The notes under the pieces were generated by a model. That model made no database searches. It had not been told where the DNA came from and saw only the letters and a program-made list of their open reading frames with translations. DNA of 19,872 bases from Strigomonas culicis (taxonomy: Eukaryota > Euglenozoa > Kinetoplastea > Trypanosomatida > Trypanosomatidae), in assembly GCA_000482145.1 (NCBI GenBank), contig AUXH01000364.1, positions 1 to 19,872 of the forward strand. Direction: 5' to 3'. This document shows, one piece after another, positions 1-8,940 of the stretch; the first letter of the stretch is position 1, and each line of letters opens with the position of its first letter. Both the position numbers and the translations under genes were made by a program.

Positions 1-1340
1 GCCCTAAAAAGGAGATGGGTACACAACCGGAGAAACAACTTTTTTTTCTAGAGAAAGAAGAATAACTCCAGTTTTTTTTTCTCCTCCTTCCTCTTACTTT
101 TTTTTTTGTTTCATGGTGTGATTCTTTTTTTTTGCGCTTTATAATTATTTACACCACAAGTAAATTCTTTTTGTTGACTCTTTTTTTTTTTTTCCCGTGT
201 TCGTGTTTATTTTTTATTTCATTGTTTTTTCTTTTAGTTTCTTTTTTCCTTTTCCTCTGTTCTTATGACATATGCAGGATACTATGTATGTGTACAATTG
301 TATGTGCACTCTCCTTCATCTTCCTACAGGAGGGAGTGCAGTGCATATGTATACATATACATGTTGATGCTAATGTATTCGGATAGGAAAAAAAGGATAG
401 TAAATAAATATAAATATATCAATACATATATATGTATATGTACACACATACATGTATGTAAATATGTATATCTACATAAATATGCCAAGGCTAGCACGTA
501 CGTATGTACGTGTATCTGTCTTTATCAGTGGTTAATAACTATAATTCTTCTTTTTTTTTCATTTCCACTTCTCTTTTTGTTTTGTTTTCTTTTTATACCA
601 AATACCAACGTGCTGAATGAGTTATATTGCTGTTTTTTTCTCTTCTTGTCTTGCTTCACGTTTTGTTTGTTTTGTTTGTTTGTTTGCTCTCTCTGTATTC
701 TTGTTGTTTTCATTCTCTTCTTTCTTTTTTTCTTTCCTGCTTCTGCTTTTATTTATATATTGTATTTCCATTTATGTATGTATTTTTTTTTTTTTTTTAC
801 TACATCATTGCAATACATGTAGATCAGATTGTTGTTAACTGATGCTTCAAAAAGAAAAAAAAACTGGACTAATAGAAATGTAAGTCCTTAGACAATGAAT
901 CACCCACAATTAAGCAGAAAAAAAAAGAATAAGCAGAAAAGTAAACAGAGAACACCAGTAACATCACCACCACCATCAACAACAAAAAAAATAAACAAGA
1001 AAAAAAAACGAAAGCATAATAAAAACAAATTAAGAAGAAAAAGACTTTTCGTACGAAAGAAGTGAAACTAATTAAAATAAAAACACGTACATACTACTTT
1101 ATGATGCAACACTGAAACCAAACTATCAAAAGCTCATCAACACGTACACTCTACGCTTACCAAAAGTACTACTACGAACACCACCACACCAACAACCAAA
1201 AAAAAAAGAATAATAATAATAAAAGCAAATGGAAAGGCTTTTCACAGCCTCGTGCAGCTGCTATACGGTCTGCGCATTACACTTTCTCTTATACGCTCTT
1301 GGTGTGTGCGATAACAATTCACTAGCAAGGAACCGTTCCG
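1..1340. other. Gene-free low-complexity spacer
   Basis: I see no credible gene here on either strand. The reading frames that stay open are made of Phe, Leu, Cys, Tyr and Ser from T-runs and show none of the strong G/C third-position preference of the five real genes. Positions 1 to about 840 are T-rich, with a run of 16 T at 783-798. From about 840 to 1220 the same strand becomes A-rich, with many A-runs. The stretch is probably the 3' UTR of a gene upstream of the window followed by intergenic DNA. No tRNA or other structured RNA gene was recognised by eye. Confidence 0.7.
340..520. repeat. Alternating purine-pyrimidine tract with palindromes
   Basis: The segment is dominated by irregular TA, CA and TG steps. 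It contains a perfect 14-base palindrome at 345-358 (ATATGTATACATAT). At 495-512 there is an inverted repeat with 7-base arms CACGTAC and GTACGTG around the loop GTAT. It resembles a degenerate microsatellite. No protein-binding role can be claimed from sequence alone. Confidence 0.55.
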
Positions 1341-1385
1341 CTCCCTTCTTTCCCTCTTTTCTCTTCTCTTGCATCTCTTATACAG
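1341..1385 (+). promoter_or_regulatory. Candidate trans-splice acceptor for coiled-coil gene
   Basis: A nearly pure pyrimidine tract (1341-1370, continuing to 1380) is followed by its first AG at 1384-1385. In trypanosomatids such a tract plus AG directs spliced-leader addition and, in coupling, polyadenylation of the upstream transcript. No ATG occurs from 1386 until the start codon at 1642, so the predicted leader of about 256 nt has no upstream start. A second, later tract at about 1565-1589 has its first AG at 1637-1638, which would leave an implausibly short leader of 3 nt. Confidence 0.5.
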
Positions 1386-1461
1386 TTAGAGCCATCATAC
1401 GTATATACACTATATATTACTAGCACTAACGGAAAAGAGAAGGACACCATAGTTGACATAA

Positions 1462-1485
1462 CAACAACAACAACAACAACAACAG
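1462..1485 (+). repeat. (CAA)7 CAG tract in 5' leader
   Basis: Seven CAA units followed by CAG lie inside the predicted 5' leader of the gene at 1642. A (TA)7 microsatellite follows at 1591-1604. Unstructured CAA tracts in leaders are compatible with efficient ribosome scanning, but a regulatory role is only inference. Confidence 0.75.
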
Positions 1486-1641
1486 CAAACACCAAGCAAG
1501 AAGGAAAATATAGGTGTATAGAAAGAGAGGGAACTACAAGTAGACTAGTTCCACAACCCTTCATTACTTTTATTCTTACTCTTTTCTTTGTATATATATA
1601 TATACCACTTCCACCCCTTTCTTATACTCCTTGACTAGTAG

Positions 1642-2865
1642 ATGCTCTCCGGTGGCGCGAGCAACGGCAGGCGCACCACTGCGGCGCCGGCCGTCAAGGC
1701 GACGGACGCCGTGTGCGCGGACTACCTCCTCGCTGAGCAGAGCACGCCGGATATCCTCAGCGACCTCAACGTGTCTAGCAACCCCCCTGCCGGCGGCCGT
1801 GGCGGCGGCGGCGGGAGGCAGCAGCACTTGTACGACGTCGCCATCGCGGAGGAAGCGGACCCGGCGGGGGACGAGCTGGACGGCGAGCTCGAGGTGGTGG
1901 AGCTGTCCGAGGAGGAGGCGGCCTTCCGCCGGCTGGAGCGCGCGGCGCGCGAGGCGCTGGAGGCGATCGCGATGGAGGACGCCGACCTGGCTCGCAACAT
2001 CGGAGACTACACCCGCACCCTCATCCTCTACCGCAACACGTGCCAGCAGCGCTGCATGTACCACGAGGCGCACCTCGTGCAGCAGGTGATCCAGAACCTC
2101 AAGCTGGAGGAAGAGACGCGGCATGTGCGGGGCTTGACGGAGCAGCAGATGCAGGAGCGGTGGCGGCTGGAGGCGGAGCACCGCGACCTCTTCCGCGCCT
2201 TCCACAGGCGGTGGAACGAGCGCATCCAGAAGTTCGAGGAGGGGCAGCTGGGGCAGGAGGTCGCGCTACTGGAGCGGCAGAACGAGGAGCTGGCCGCGTT
2301 CTTCAAGTCACTACAGGACCACGTGCCGCGCCACATCACGCGCTACAGCAAGCAGCTGGTCGAGGCGCGCGCGCGGCAGCTCATCCTGGCGGAGCAGAAG
2401 GACTACGTGGGGGCGCAGCATGTGATGGAGCAGGCGGACCGGATCGAGCTGGAGGACCTGCGGCGGCTGGAGGCGGAGAAGGCGCTGTCCTTCGGCCGGC
2501 GGGAGCAGACGCTGAAGCGGCAGCACCAGCAGGAGCTGCGCGCGCTGCAGCTGCGCGTGGAGAGCCGCCGGCTCCTGCTCGAGCGCTCCCGCAAGGAGGA
2601 GCTGGACAAGCTACTGCAGAAGTACATGAACCACCGCCGCGGGATGGAGTGCCAGCAGAACATCGTGCGCGGCAGGACCGGCCAGATCCTGCTGAACCAC
2701 GCCAAGAACAACCGCTCCGACATCAGTGGGACGGCGGAGTTCGTGGAGAGCGCCAAGTCCGGTGTCTATGGCCCTGTCGTGAAGCGGCGGCACCTGCGCG
2801 CACTGCGAGAGGCCGAGGCGGGGGCGGACGCGGAGTCCGATTCCGCGCACGAGAGGGACTTGTAG
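1642..2865 (+). CDS. Conserved-type coiled-coil protein, function unknown
   Basis: The 407-residue product is not assigned to a named family. Residues 1-60 are low-complexity, ending in a Gly/Arg stretch (51-59). Residues 65-92 are acidic. From about 93 to 345 the protein is almost entirely charged helix with heptad-like Leu, Glu, Arg and Gln spacing and no Pro apart from P229, which marks a probable break between two coiled coils (about 93-225 and 232-345). The piece around 235-330 (RYSKQLVEARARQLILAEQK and following) reminds me of long coiled-coil proteins common in flagellated protists, so a cytoskeletal role is possible but unproven. The C-terminal 30 residues are basic then acidic. There are no membrane segments or signal peptide. 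The ATG directly follows an in-frame TAG (1639-1641) and is the first ATG after the proposed splice acceptor, so the start is well supported. Third positions are strongly G/C like the neighbours. Confidence 0.85.
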   Translation: MLSGGASNGRRTTAAPAVKATDAVCADYLLAEQSTPDILSDLNVSSNPPAGGRGGGGGRQQHLYDVAIAEEADPAGDELDGELEVVELSEEEAAFRRLERAAREALEAIAMEDADLARNIGDYTRTLILYRNTCQQRCMYHEAHLVQQVIQNLKLEEETRHVRGLTEQQMQERWRLEAEHRDLFRAFHRRWNERIQKFEEGQLGQEVALLERQNEELAAFFKSLQDHVPRHITRYSKQLVEARARQLILAEQKDYVGAQHVMEQADRIELEDLRRLEAEKALSFGRREQTLKRQHQQELRALQLRVESRRLLLERSRKEELDKLLQKYMNHRRGMECQQNIVRGRTGQILLNHAKNNRSDISGTAEFVESAKSGVYGPVVKRRHLRALREAEAGADAESDSAHERDL

Positions 2866-3771
2866 GCTGTAGGACACCGGCAGCGGGGCCACTCTCGTAG
2901 TGAAAAGACGCAGGGGCCGAGGGAGGAGTGCGATGCGCACGCGAGAGGAAGAGGTGCTGTGCGTTGAACTGTATACTTTTTTATTTTTATCTTGTTTTTT
3001 TTCTTCTTCGTTCCTTTTCCTCGTGCCCTTGAGATCTTGCCCATATGCCGTTCAAATGGGCTTCGCATCCACTACTCTCACATCATGTAAACCCCAGCAG
3101 TGAAATTCAGTTTCTACATTTACGGACACACACGTCCACTTTTCTTTGCTCCCCCTTTCCCCCGTTTTTCTTCACATTCTTTCTGAACTCTTTTATTGTA
3201 ATAAAAAAAAACCAGAAGGTATGTAGAAGTAAACAAAAATGGAAGACAAATGGAGGAAAAAAAAAGGCAGAGTAAAAGGAGTCTCAATGTATAGTTACAC
3301 TCAATTGTGTAAGAATCATGGTTTGTGTTATCTTTGACAGTACCACTACTATCTCATTTAGTTAGAGGTTTTATATATTTATCATTTGTTCATGAAGATT
3401 GAGGGATTATGCAGAAGCAGCGTGTTTATATTCTGTAGTCTGTTCTCATTTTAAACCTTTCTATCCTTCTCTCTCTTTCTCTTTTACGAATACTTTTTTC
3501 TTCTTCTTCTTTCCTTCCTCTCTTTCTTGACGATGACAGTTTATAGAAAAACAATAATAATAGTCGTTGAGAAGGGTCTACAGCGAGCCACAACATAATA
3601 GATTTGTGTCCGCTGCTCTCTCTCTTCTCTCTTCCCTTACTTCAATAACAAACAACCATACGCAAGTACAATTTTTTTTATTATACCTGTTTGTGCTGTT
3701 AGTACATAAGTTGAAGATTGTCTACATAATACTAATAGTGTATATTTATATATACATACAAAAGAGGACCC
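2866..3771. other. Intergenic region: 3' UTR, spacer and 5' leader
   Basis: This roughly 900-base gap holds no gene. GC content falls soon after the stop codon. Pyrimidine-rich patches occur near 2977-3030, 3138-3190 and 3457-3520, with A-rich patches near 3200-3275. Short open frames here show no coding bias. Polyadenylation of the upstream mRNA probably occurs within the segment, but no consensus poly(A) signal is expected in this lineage, so the site cannot be placed. Confidence 0.7.
3611..3702 (+). promoter_or_regulatory. Candidate trans-splice acceptor for solenoid protein gene
   Basis: A CT-rich tract at 3611-3643 is followed by its first AG at 3665-3666. A second T-rich tract at 3672-3700 is followed by AG at 3701-3702. 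Use of either AG gives a leader of 105 or 69 nt, and neither contains an ATG before the start at 3772. Which AG is used cannot be decided from sequence. Confidence 0.55.
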
Positions 3772-6700
3772 ATGCTGAGTACGCTCTTTTTCGATGAAGA
3801 GGACGTGAACGTGGTGCATGTGCCGTCTGTGTTCATCGACCAAGGGTTCGATGTTTCCACCCCCACCCCCCACGGCTCCCCCGTGCCGGTGACCGCGCTG
3901 CCGCCCCCCACCATCGCCTTCCACGGCAGCGTCACCATCGCGGAGGTGGAGGCCACCCTGTGCTGGTGGGTCGCCGCCGTGCCGCCGAGCGGGGGGGCCG
4001 GCGACGCCACCCAGTCCAAGCTCCACCTGCTGCTGTGCAGCAACGCGCGGAGTGCGGCCGCCGGTGGCGCGAGCCAGAGCCGGCTGCTGACGCTCGACCT
4101 GCCCTACGCGGCGCAGGCGCCGCACCAGCCGCAGCCGCAGGCGGCCGACCTCCGGCAGCGGCCGACGCTCCTCACGTGCGGCGTCACGCGGCTCGCGCAG
4201 GGCGGCCACCAGCTCGCGGTCGCCTTCCTCCTCTCCTCCCTGCGGGTCGGCTTCGCGCAGCTGCTTGTGCAGCGCGGCACCGACGCGACAACAGGGGTGC
4301 TCTCGCTGAAGGTGGTGACCGGCGGCAACGAACCGGTGCGCTTCACGCCGGTGCTGGAGGACGTCGCCTACGCCTTCCGCGCCCAGCAGCAGCAACACGC
4401 ACCGAGCGAGCGGCAGAGCCACACGCGCGCGGCCGCGAGCACCGTTCTCACGACCACGGGCGGCGACGGCAGCGTCTCTGCCTTTCTGGCGCCGGCGGCC
4501 GCTCCGCTCTTCCACGGCATCGCCGCCTGCGTCGTCGCGCAGGTGCCGGGCACGGCCTTCACGGAGCGCGCCGACACGGTCGCGTTCCTCCTCCTGTCCA
4601 ACGGCGCGGCCGTCTGGCGCGTGAAGGTGTACGGCAACGGCGACAGCGCGCAGCGCCACATGCGGGACCCCTTCGTGCAGCGCCAGAGGCAGGCCGCGAA
4701 GCGGGCGCTGCGGGGCGGCGGCGGCAGCGCGGAGGCCGACGCGCTACAGGTGGAGGATGTGCTGCTGGACCCCTTCTGCATTGAGAAGATGGTGGCCGCG
4801 GTCGAAGCCACCGCGGCGGCGGAGCGCCGCTGCTGCTGCGCGACAGGCCGCGACGGGAGGCGCGTCGTGGCCAACGTGCAGCGCATCACGCCGTTTAGAA
4901 ACTTCTACGTTTACGACCAGGACGACGACGACGACCTCAACGAGACGAGTCGGAACGCCGACCGGAGCGGCAGCAGCGGCGGGAACCGGAGTCTGCTCTC
5001 ACGCCTGCTGGGCCGCGGCGCGCCGCGCGGCGGCGACCGCGGCAGCACCGCGAGTGCGGATGTCGCGGACCGGCGGATGCAGCAGCTGCAGCAGCTGCTG
5101 CTCGCCTTTCCCTACATCGGCCTCAGCGCCGTGCAGCAGTCACCCTTCTTCGCGCTCATCCGATCGTGCGGGTACGTGCAGATCATCAGCGCGGAGACGC
5201 TGGAGCCGGTGGACTACTACCCCCTGTGCCGCCTTGCGAAGGACCTTCTCGCATCCATTTTCACCGCCTTCGAGGAGTACGTGGAGAACAAGGAGGCGCT
5301 GGCCGCGGCGGCGGCCAGCAGCCACCCCCGCGGGGGCCGCGCGGACCACTGCTTCGACTCGTTCCTCTGCACGCAGCAGTGGGCGGTGCACGACGAGCGG
5401 ACCAACGCGGTGCAGCTCTTCACCGCCTTCGGCGCGCGCGAGCAGCGGCGGTGTGCGTGGGCCTCACTGCAGCAGGTGCCGCGCCGCGACGAGCTGTCCG
5501 TCGCGCTGCGCTGCTGCTACAGCGTCGCCCCACCCACCATGACCAGCGTTCCGCTCAGCTGCGCCATGACGATGGACGAGGTGGAGGTGCTCAGTGACGA
5601 GGACGACGCGGAGGCGGAGGCGGCGCCGCAGCAGAGCGAGGAGGACGAGGTCGAGGCCCGCCTGAGCGCGCGCCGCGGCGGCAGCGGGTACGTGCCCGTC
5701 TACCAGCGGCGCGCGCGGCTCTGTATTCTGTGGGACCGCGGCGAGGAGGAGGACGGCTGCGTGGAGGACGCGCACACGATCGGCTCGCTCTTCACGACGG
5801 AGCGCAGCACCAGCGTCCTGCACATCCACGACGGCGCCATCAGCAGCGAGGACGAGTTGTTGTGGCGCGGCTCGCAGTCCTTCCTGTGCAGCGGCGCCGC
5901 GCTGCGCGCCGTCTTTGCGATTGACCACACCTTCTTCGCCACGGAGAGCCACCGCGGCGCGCTCCGCGCCCACGCGCTGCGGCTCTTCCAGGACGGCCCG
6001 CAGCCCCGCGCGGCCGACGGCGCGGCGGCGTGGATCTCCTTCCTTGTCGAGTCGACAGCGGTGGAGGACGAGGCGGTGCTGGAGGGTGCGCTGTGGACGG
6101 CGCCGCGGGTGGCCGCCCGCGCGCTGCACCTCGTGCCGTGCGATGCGCTGCAGCTCTCTCTCGCCTGCGCGCTCGTGCCGCCCGGCGGCGACGCGCCGGT
6201 GGACGTGCTGGCCGCCTTCTACGAGGGCCTCGCCGTGCTGCAGTCGACCGGCCAGGCGGCCTCGCTGCTGCGCGGCGCGCTGGGCGAGGCGCTGACGGGC
6301 TCGAGCGCCATGCTGCAGCTGCCGCGCGCCCTCGCGGAGGCGCTCGGGCGCGGCTACGTGCCGTCCGGCGCGGTGGCGGAGCCGCACGTGCTGGCCGCCG
6401 CGCGTGCGGCGCTGCAGCCCGCCGCACTCGCCGCGGCGGCGCCGCCCCGCGCCGTCTTCTGCGGCCTCTCGCGCCACTACGTGCTGCACGAGGTGTCGCG
6501 GGAGCTGCTGCACCGCATCGCCTTCGTCCTCTGCGCCTACCTCGGGTGGGCCGCGGCCGGCAGCGTCGCGCACAGCGCGCACCCCGTCACCGCCGTCGCG
6601 CAAACCGCGCTGCAGCTGCTGGCCGCGGCCTACCACGCGGTGCAGGTCGCCGGCCCGGACCTCATCCACCTGGCGGCCCTGCCCCCGAGCGTGGACGGCG

Positions 6701-8940
6701 GCCGCCGCCTCGCGACGGCGGCGGTCATCTCCTCGCTGCTGAACGTGTTCCTGCCGCCCACGCCGGCCTCCGCCGCCGCGGTGCTCGCGGACCCGACGGA
6801 GCAGTGGTCCTCCTTTGTCGTGGGCACGGCGCACTTCCTGCGCCACGGCGGCGCGGCCGGCGGCGCGGCGCGCCGCGCGCAGGCCTGCACCACCTACGCG
6901 CAGCACCTGCACCAGCGCTTCCCGCTGCTGAACCACTTCCTTGTACAGCACGAGCTGGAGGCGCAGCGCGCGGCGCACGGCACGCGGGTGCGCGCCGGCA
7001 CGGCGCGCGTCGGTGCGGCGCTCGCCCTGCGCTCGCCGCGGGCCTGCGCCGCCTTCCTACTCGACCTCGGCGGCTTCCCGCAGCACGCGTGGGGCCTGGA
7101 GCCCGCGCAGCTGGCGCCCTTCGGCGCGGAGCTGCAGGTGCTCATCACGCTGGAGTCCGCCGTCGCGGCGAAGCTCTACGCGGTGGGCGTGCTGCGCTGC
7201 CTGACCGCGTGCAGCGCCGCGGCGGTGGAGTGCCGCGTGAGCCCCGCCGTGCACGAGACGTACTTCCAGGTGGAGCTTGTGCAATCACTGCGGCGCGTCG
7301 GGCTGTGCGAGGCGAAGCTGGCGGGCGGCAGCGGCCGCGACCCGCTGCGGCTCGTGCGGCTGGTGCTGGAGGAGCTGCGGACGGAGAGCGCGCTCTGCCT
7401 CGCACAGAGCCACCTCGAAGACGAGGACTACGCGGCGTGCTGCCACCAGCTCGAGGTGGTGCTCACGCGCTGCAGCACGCAGCGGCGGCGCGCCACCTAC
7501 GTGGACCTGGTCCACCGCCTCGTGGCCGCGCTGGTCGAGCGCGCGTGCGGGTCCGCCGCGGCGATGAGCGCGCTGCTCGTCGTGCCCACCTCCTCCGCCG
7601 TGCTGGACACGCTCCTTGTGGCGCGCTGGCACAGCTACATTGCCGGGCTGCTCACCAGGAGCGCCTCCGCCGCGACCGAGACGACGCGGCGGCGCGCCAT
7701 CCTCGGCGTCCACCGCTTTCTCATGAACCGCCACGCCTACGCGCAGTGCAGCCGCGTGCTGTCCGACCTCGCGGCGCTGCTGCGCTGCTCGCCGCAGCGG
7801 CGCGCGTCGGCGGACTACCTCTCGATCGGCGAGCTCGCGGACCTCGCCCTGCATGCGGCGGAGCTCATCCACCCGGAGGCGCCAATGCGGGCGGCCGATA
7901 TCGAGGCCGCCGCGGCCGCGCTGCCGTCCCTCTTCGCGGTCTCCCCCGTGTCGGAGGGCTACGCCTTCAGCCCCGCGCCGGCGGGCGGGCGGCCGGCGGA
8001 GGTGCGCGTGTACACGCGCGACGACCTCCCCTTCCTGCGCCGCCGCGCCTACCAGGCGCTCTGCGAGCGCAATCTGAGCCGCCGCGGCTGCCAGCTCGAC
8101 TGCAGCCCGCTGTGGGCGGAGGGGGTGCGGCCGTCCGACTTCCGCGCGGCGGTCCAGGCGCTGCTGCAGGCGCTGATGCAGCACCGCCTGTGGGAGGAAG
8201 CGTTCCGCTACGCGGTGCTCTGCGAGGAGGACGCCGCGACGGTGCTCTGCGAGTGGGCGGTGGACCTCCTGCGCTACTACGACGCGGAGGCGGCGCCCGC
8301 GATCGCGCACAGCTGGGACCTCATCCTCGACGGCTGCGAGGAGCTGCGCGCGGAGCGGCGCGACGCCAACGCGTACAACCGTGTCCTGTCGTCCGCGCTC
8401 TTCTTTGACTACGTCCACACCCCGCGTAAGCTGCTGGAGCGCTTCGAGGCGGTGGATCGCTACGGCGTGGTGGTCGCGCTGCTCGGCATCTCGGGCGCGC
8501 TCCGCGCGAAGGCGGCGCGCGAGCTGCCGCTCATCGAGGCCGATGCGACGATGCGGGTGGATGAGGAGGAGGCCGCCGCGCTGCAGCGCTACCGAGGCGG
8601 CGGCGACGACGGCGACGCGCTCGACAAGGTGGACGACGACGCGTATGTGCGGGCGCTCATGTACACGAACGCGGCCATCACGGTGGGGGAGTGGAGGCAG
8701 ATGTACTGGTGGCTGCCGCTCATCGACGCCGCGCGCGTGGCGACGGCACTCATGCGAGAGCGGGTCGCCGCCGGTGAGGGGCCGTCCGTGCGGCTGAACT
8801 TCACGACGGCCGTGCTGGACTCACTCGCACGCAGCTGCAAGGCGCTGCTGGAGGAGCGGGACGCGCTGCGCAGCATTGCGAAGGTGTACGTCGGGGAGAA
8901 TCCCACCGGTCTTTTAGAGGACTTGCTGAGGGCCATTTGA
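3772..8940 (+). CDS. Giant beta-propeller/alpha-solenoid-like protein, possible nucleoporin
   Basis: The 1722-residue product has no catalytic motif that I recognise. The first 750 or so residues alternate short hydrophobic stretches with Gly, Ser, Asp and aromatic turns, as in beta-propellers. Low-complexity loops interrupt them: an Asp run at 382-388, a Ser/Gly/Arg region at about 395-430, and an acidic patch at about 605-632 containing SDEDD, a plausible casein kinase 2 target. From about residue 780 to the end the sequence is Ala/Leu-rich and helical, without transmembrane segments. A propeller followed by a long solenoid is the architecture of nuclear pore scaffold and vesicle-coat proteins. 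The overall order is most reminiscent of the Nup160/Nup120 type, but I see no decisive signature, so this is inference from fold impression only. An intraflagellar transport or coat subunit is the main alternative. The ATG is the first after the proposed splice acceptors. The reading frame is continuous to TGA with strong G/C third positions throughout, so the gene itself is secure. Confidence 0.9.
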   Translation: MLSTLFFDEEDVNVVHVPSVFIDQGFDVSTPTPHGSPVPVTALPPPTIAFHGSVTIAEVEATLCWWVAAVPPSGGAGDATQSKLHLLLCSNARSAAAGGASQSRLLTLDLPYAAQAPHQPQPQAADLRQRPTLLTCGVTRLAQGGHQLAVAFLLSSLRVGFAQLLVQRGTDATTGVLSLKVVTGGNEPVRFTPVLEDVAYAFRAQQQQHAPSERQSHTRAAASTVLTTTGGDGSVSAFLAPAAAPLFHGIAACVVAQVPGTAFTERADTVAFLLLSNGAAVWRVKVYGNGDSAQRHMRDPFVQRQRQAAKRALRGGGGSAEADALQVEDVLLDPFCIEKMVAAVEATAAAERRCCCATGRDGRRVVANVQRITPFRNFYVYDQDDDDDLNETSRNADRSGSSGGNRSLLSRLLGRGAPRGGDRGSTASADVADRRMQQLQQLLLAFPYIGLSAVQQSPFFALIRSCGYVQIISAETLEPVDYYPLCRLAKDLLASIFTAFEEYVENKEALAAAAASSHPRGGRADHCFDSFLCTQQWAVHDERTNAVQLFTAFGAREQRRCAWASLQQVPRRDELSVALRCCYSVAPPTMTSVPLSCAMTMDEVEVLSDEDDAEAEAAPQQSEEDEVEARLSARRGGSGYVPVYQRRARLCILWDRGEEEDGCVEDAHTIGSLFTTERSTSVLHIHDGAISSEDELLWRGSQSFLCSGAALRAVFAIDHTFFATESHRGALRAHALRLFQDGPQPRAADGAAAWISFLVESTAVEDEAVLEGALWTAPRVAARALHLVPCDALQLSLACALVPPGGDAPVDVLAAFYEGLAVLQSTGQAASLLRGALGEALTGSSAMLQLPRALAEALGRGYVPSGAVAEPHVLAAARAALQPAALAAAAPPRAVFCGLSRHYVLHEVSRELLHRIAFVLCAYLGWAAAGSVAHSAHPVTAVAQTALQLLAAAYHAVQVAGPDLIHLAALPPSVDGGRRLATAAVISSLLNVFLPPTPASAAAVLADPTEQWSSFVVGTAHFLRHGGAAGGAARRAQACTTYAQHLHQRFPLLNHFLVQHELEAQRAAHGTRVRAGTARVGAALALRSPRACAAFLLDLGGFPQHAWGLEPAQLAPFGAELQVLITLESAVAAKLYAVGVLRCLTACSAAAVECRVSPAVHETYFQVELVQSLRRVGLCEAKLAGGSGRDPLRLVRLVLEELRTESALCLAQSHLEDEDYAACCHQLEVVLTRCSTQRRRATYVDLVHRLVAALVERACGSAAAMSALLVVPTSSAVLDTLLVARWHSYIAGLLTRSASAATETTRRRAILGVHRFLMNRHAYAQCSRVLSDLAALLRCSPQRRASADYLSIGELADLALHAAELIHPEAPMRAADIEAAAAALPSLFAVSPVSEGYAFSPAPAGGRPAEVRVYTRDDLPFLRRRAYQALCERNLSRRGCQLDCSPLWAEGVRPSDFRAAVQALLQALMQHRLWEEAFRYAVLCEEDAATVLCEWAVDLLRYYDAEAAPAIAHSWDLILDGCEELRAERRDANAYNRVLSSALFFDYVHTPRKLLERFEAVDRYGVVVALLGISGALRAKAARELPLIEADATMRVDEEEAAALQRYRGGGDDGDALDKVDDDAYVRALMYTNAAITVGEWRQMYWWLPLIDAARVATALMRERVAAGEGPSVRLNFTTAVLDSLARSCKALLEERDALRSIAKVYVGENPTGLLEDLLRAI

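Noticed and set aside
265..822. A 185-codon open frame in the T-rich region
   Set aside because: The product is Phe/Leu/Cys/Tyr/Ile-rich from T-runs and TA repeats, with no coding bias. Its apparent hydrophobic segments come from composition, not from membrane helices.
1322..1564. A small - strand open frame with a poly-Val stretch
   Set aside because: The Val run is just the reverse complement of the CAA/ACA repeat, and the rest has no coding character.
2900..3275. Small + strand open frames downstream of the coiled-coil gene
   Set aside because: They lie in the 3' UTR and spacer, with T-run and A-run derived residues only.
5464..6978. A 504-codon open frame on the - strand, with similar ones at 3637-4659, 7285-8418, 10858-11922, 14132-15625, 16893-18224 and 18237-19145
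   Set aside because: All lie antisense to well-supported genes and have Arg/Ala/Gly/His/Val-rich compositions without recognisable domains. They are GC-driven shadows.
6030..8408. A 792-codon open frame on the + strand in another frame of the giant gene
   Set aside because: Its product is an Arg/Ala/Gly-rich shadow caused by the very high GC content. Stop codons are rare in such DNA. The frame giving balanced composition is the 3772-8940 gene.
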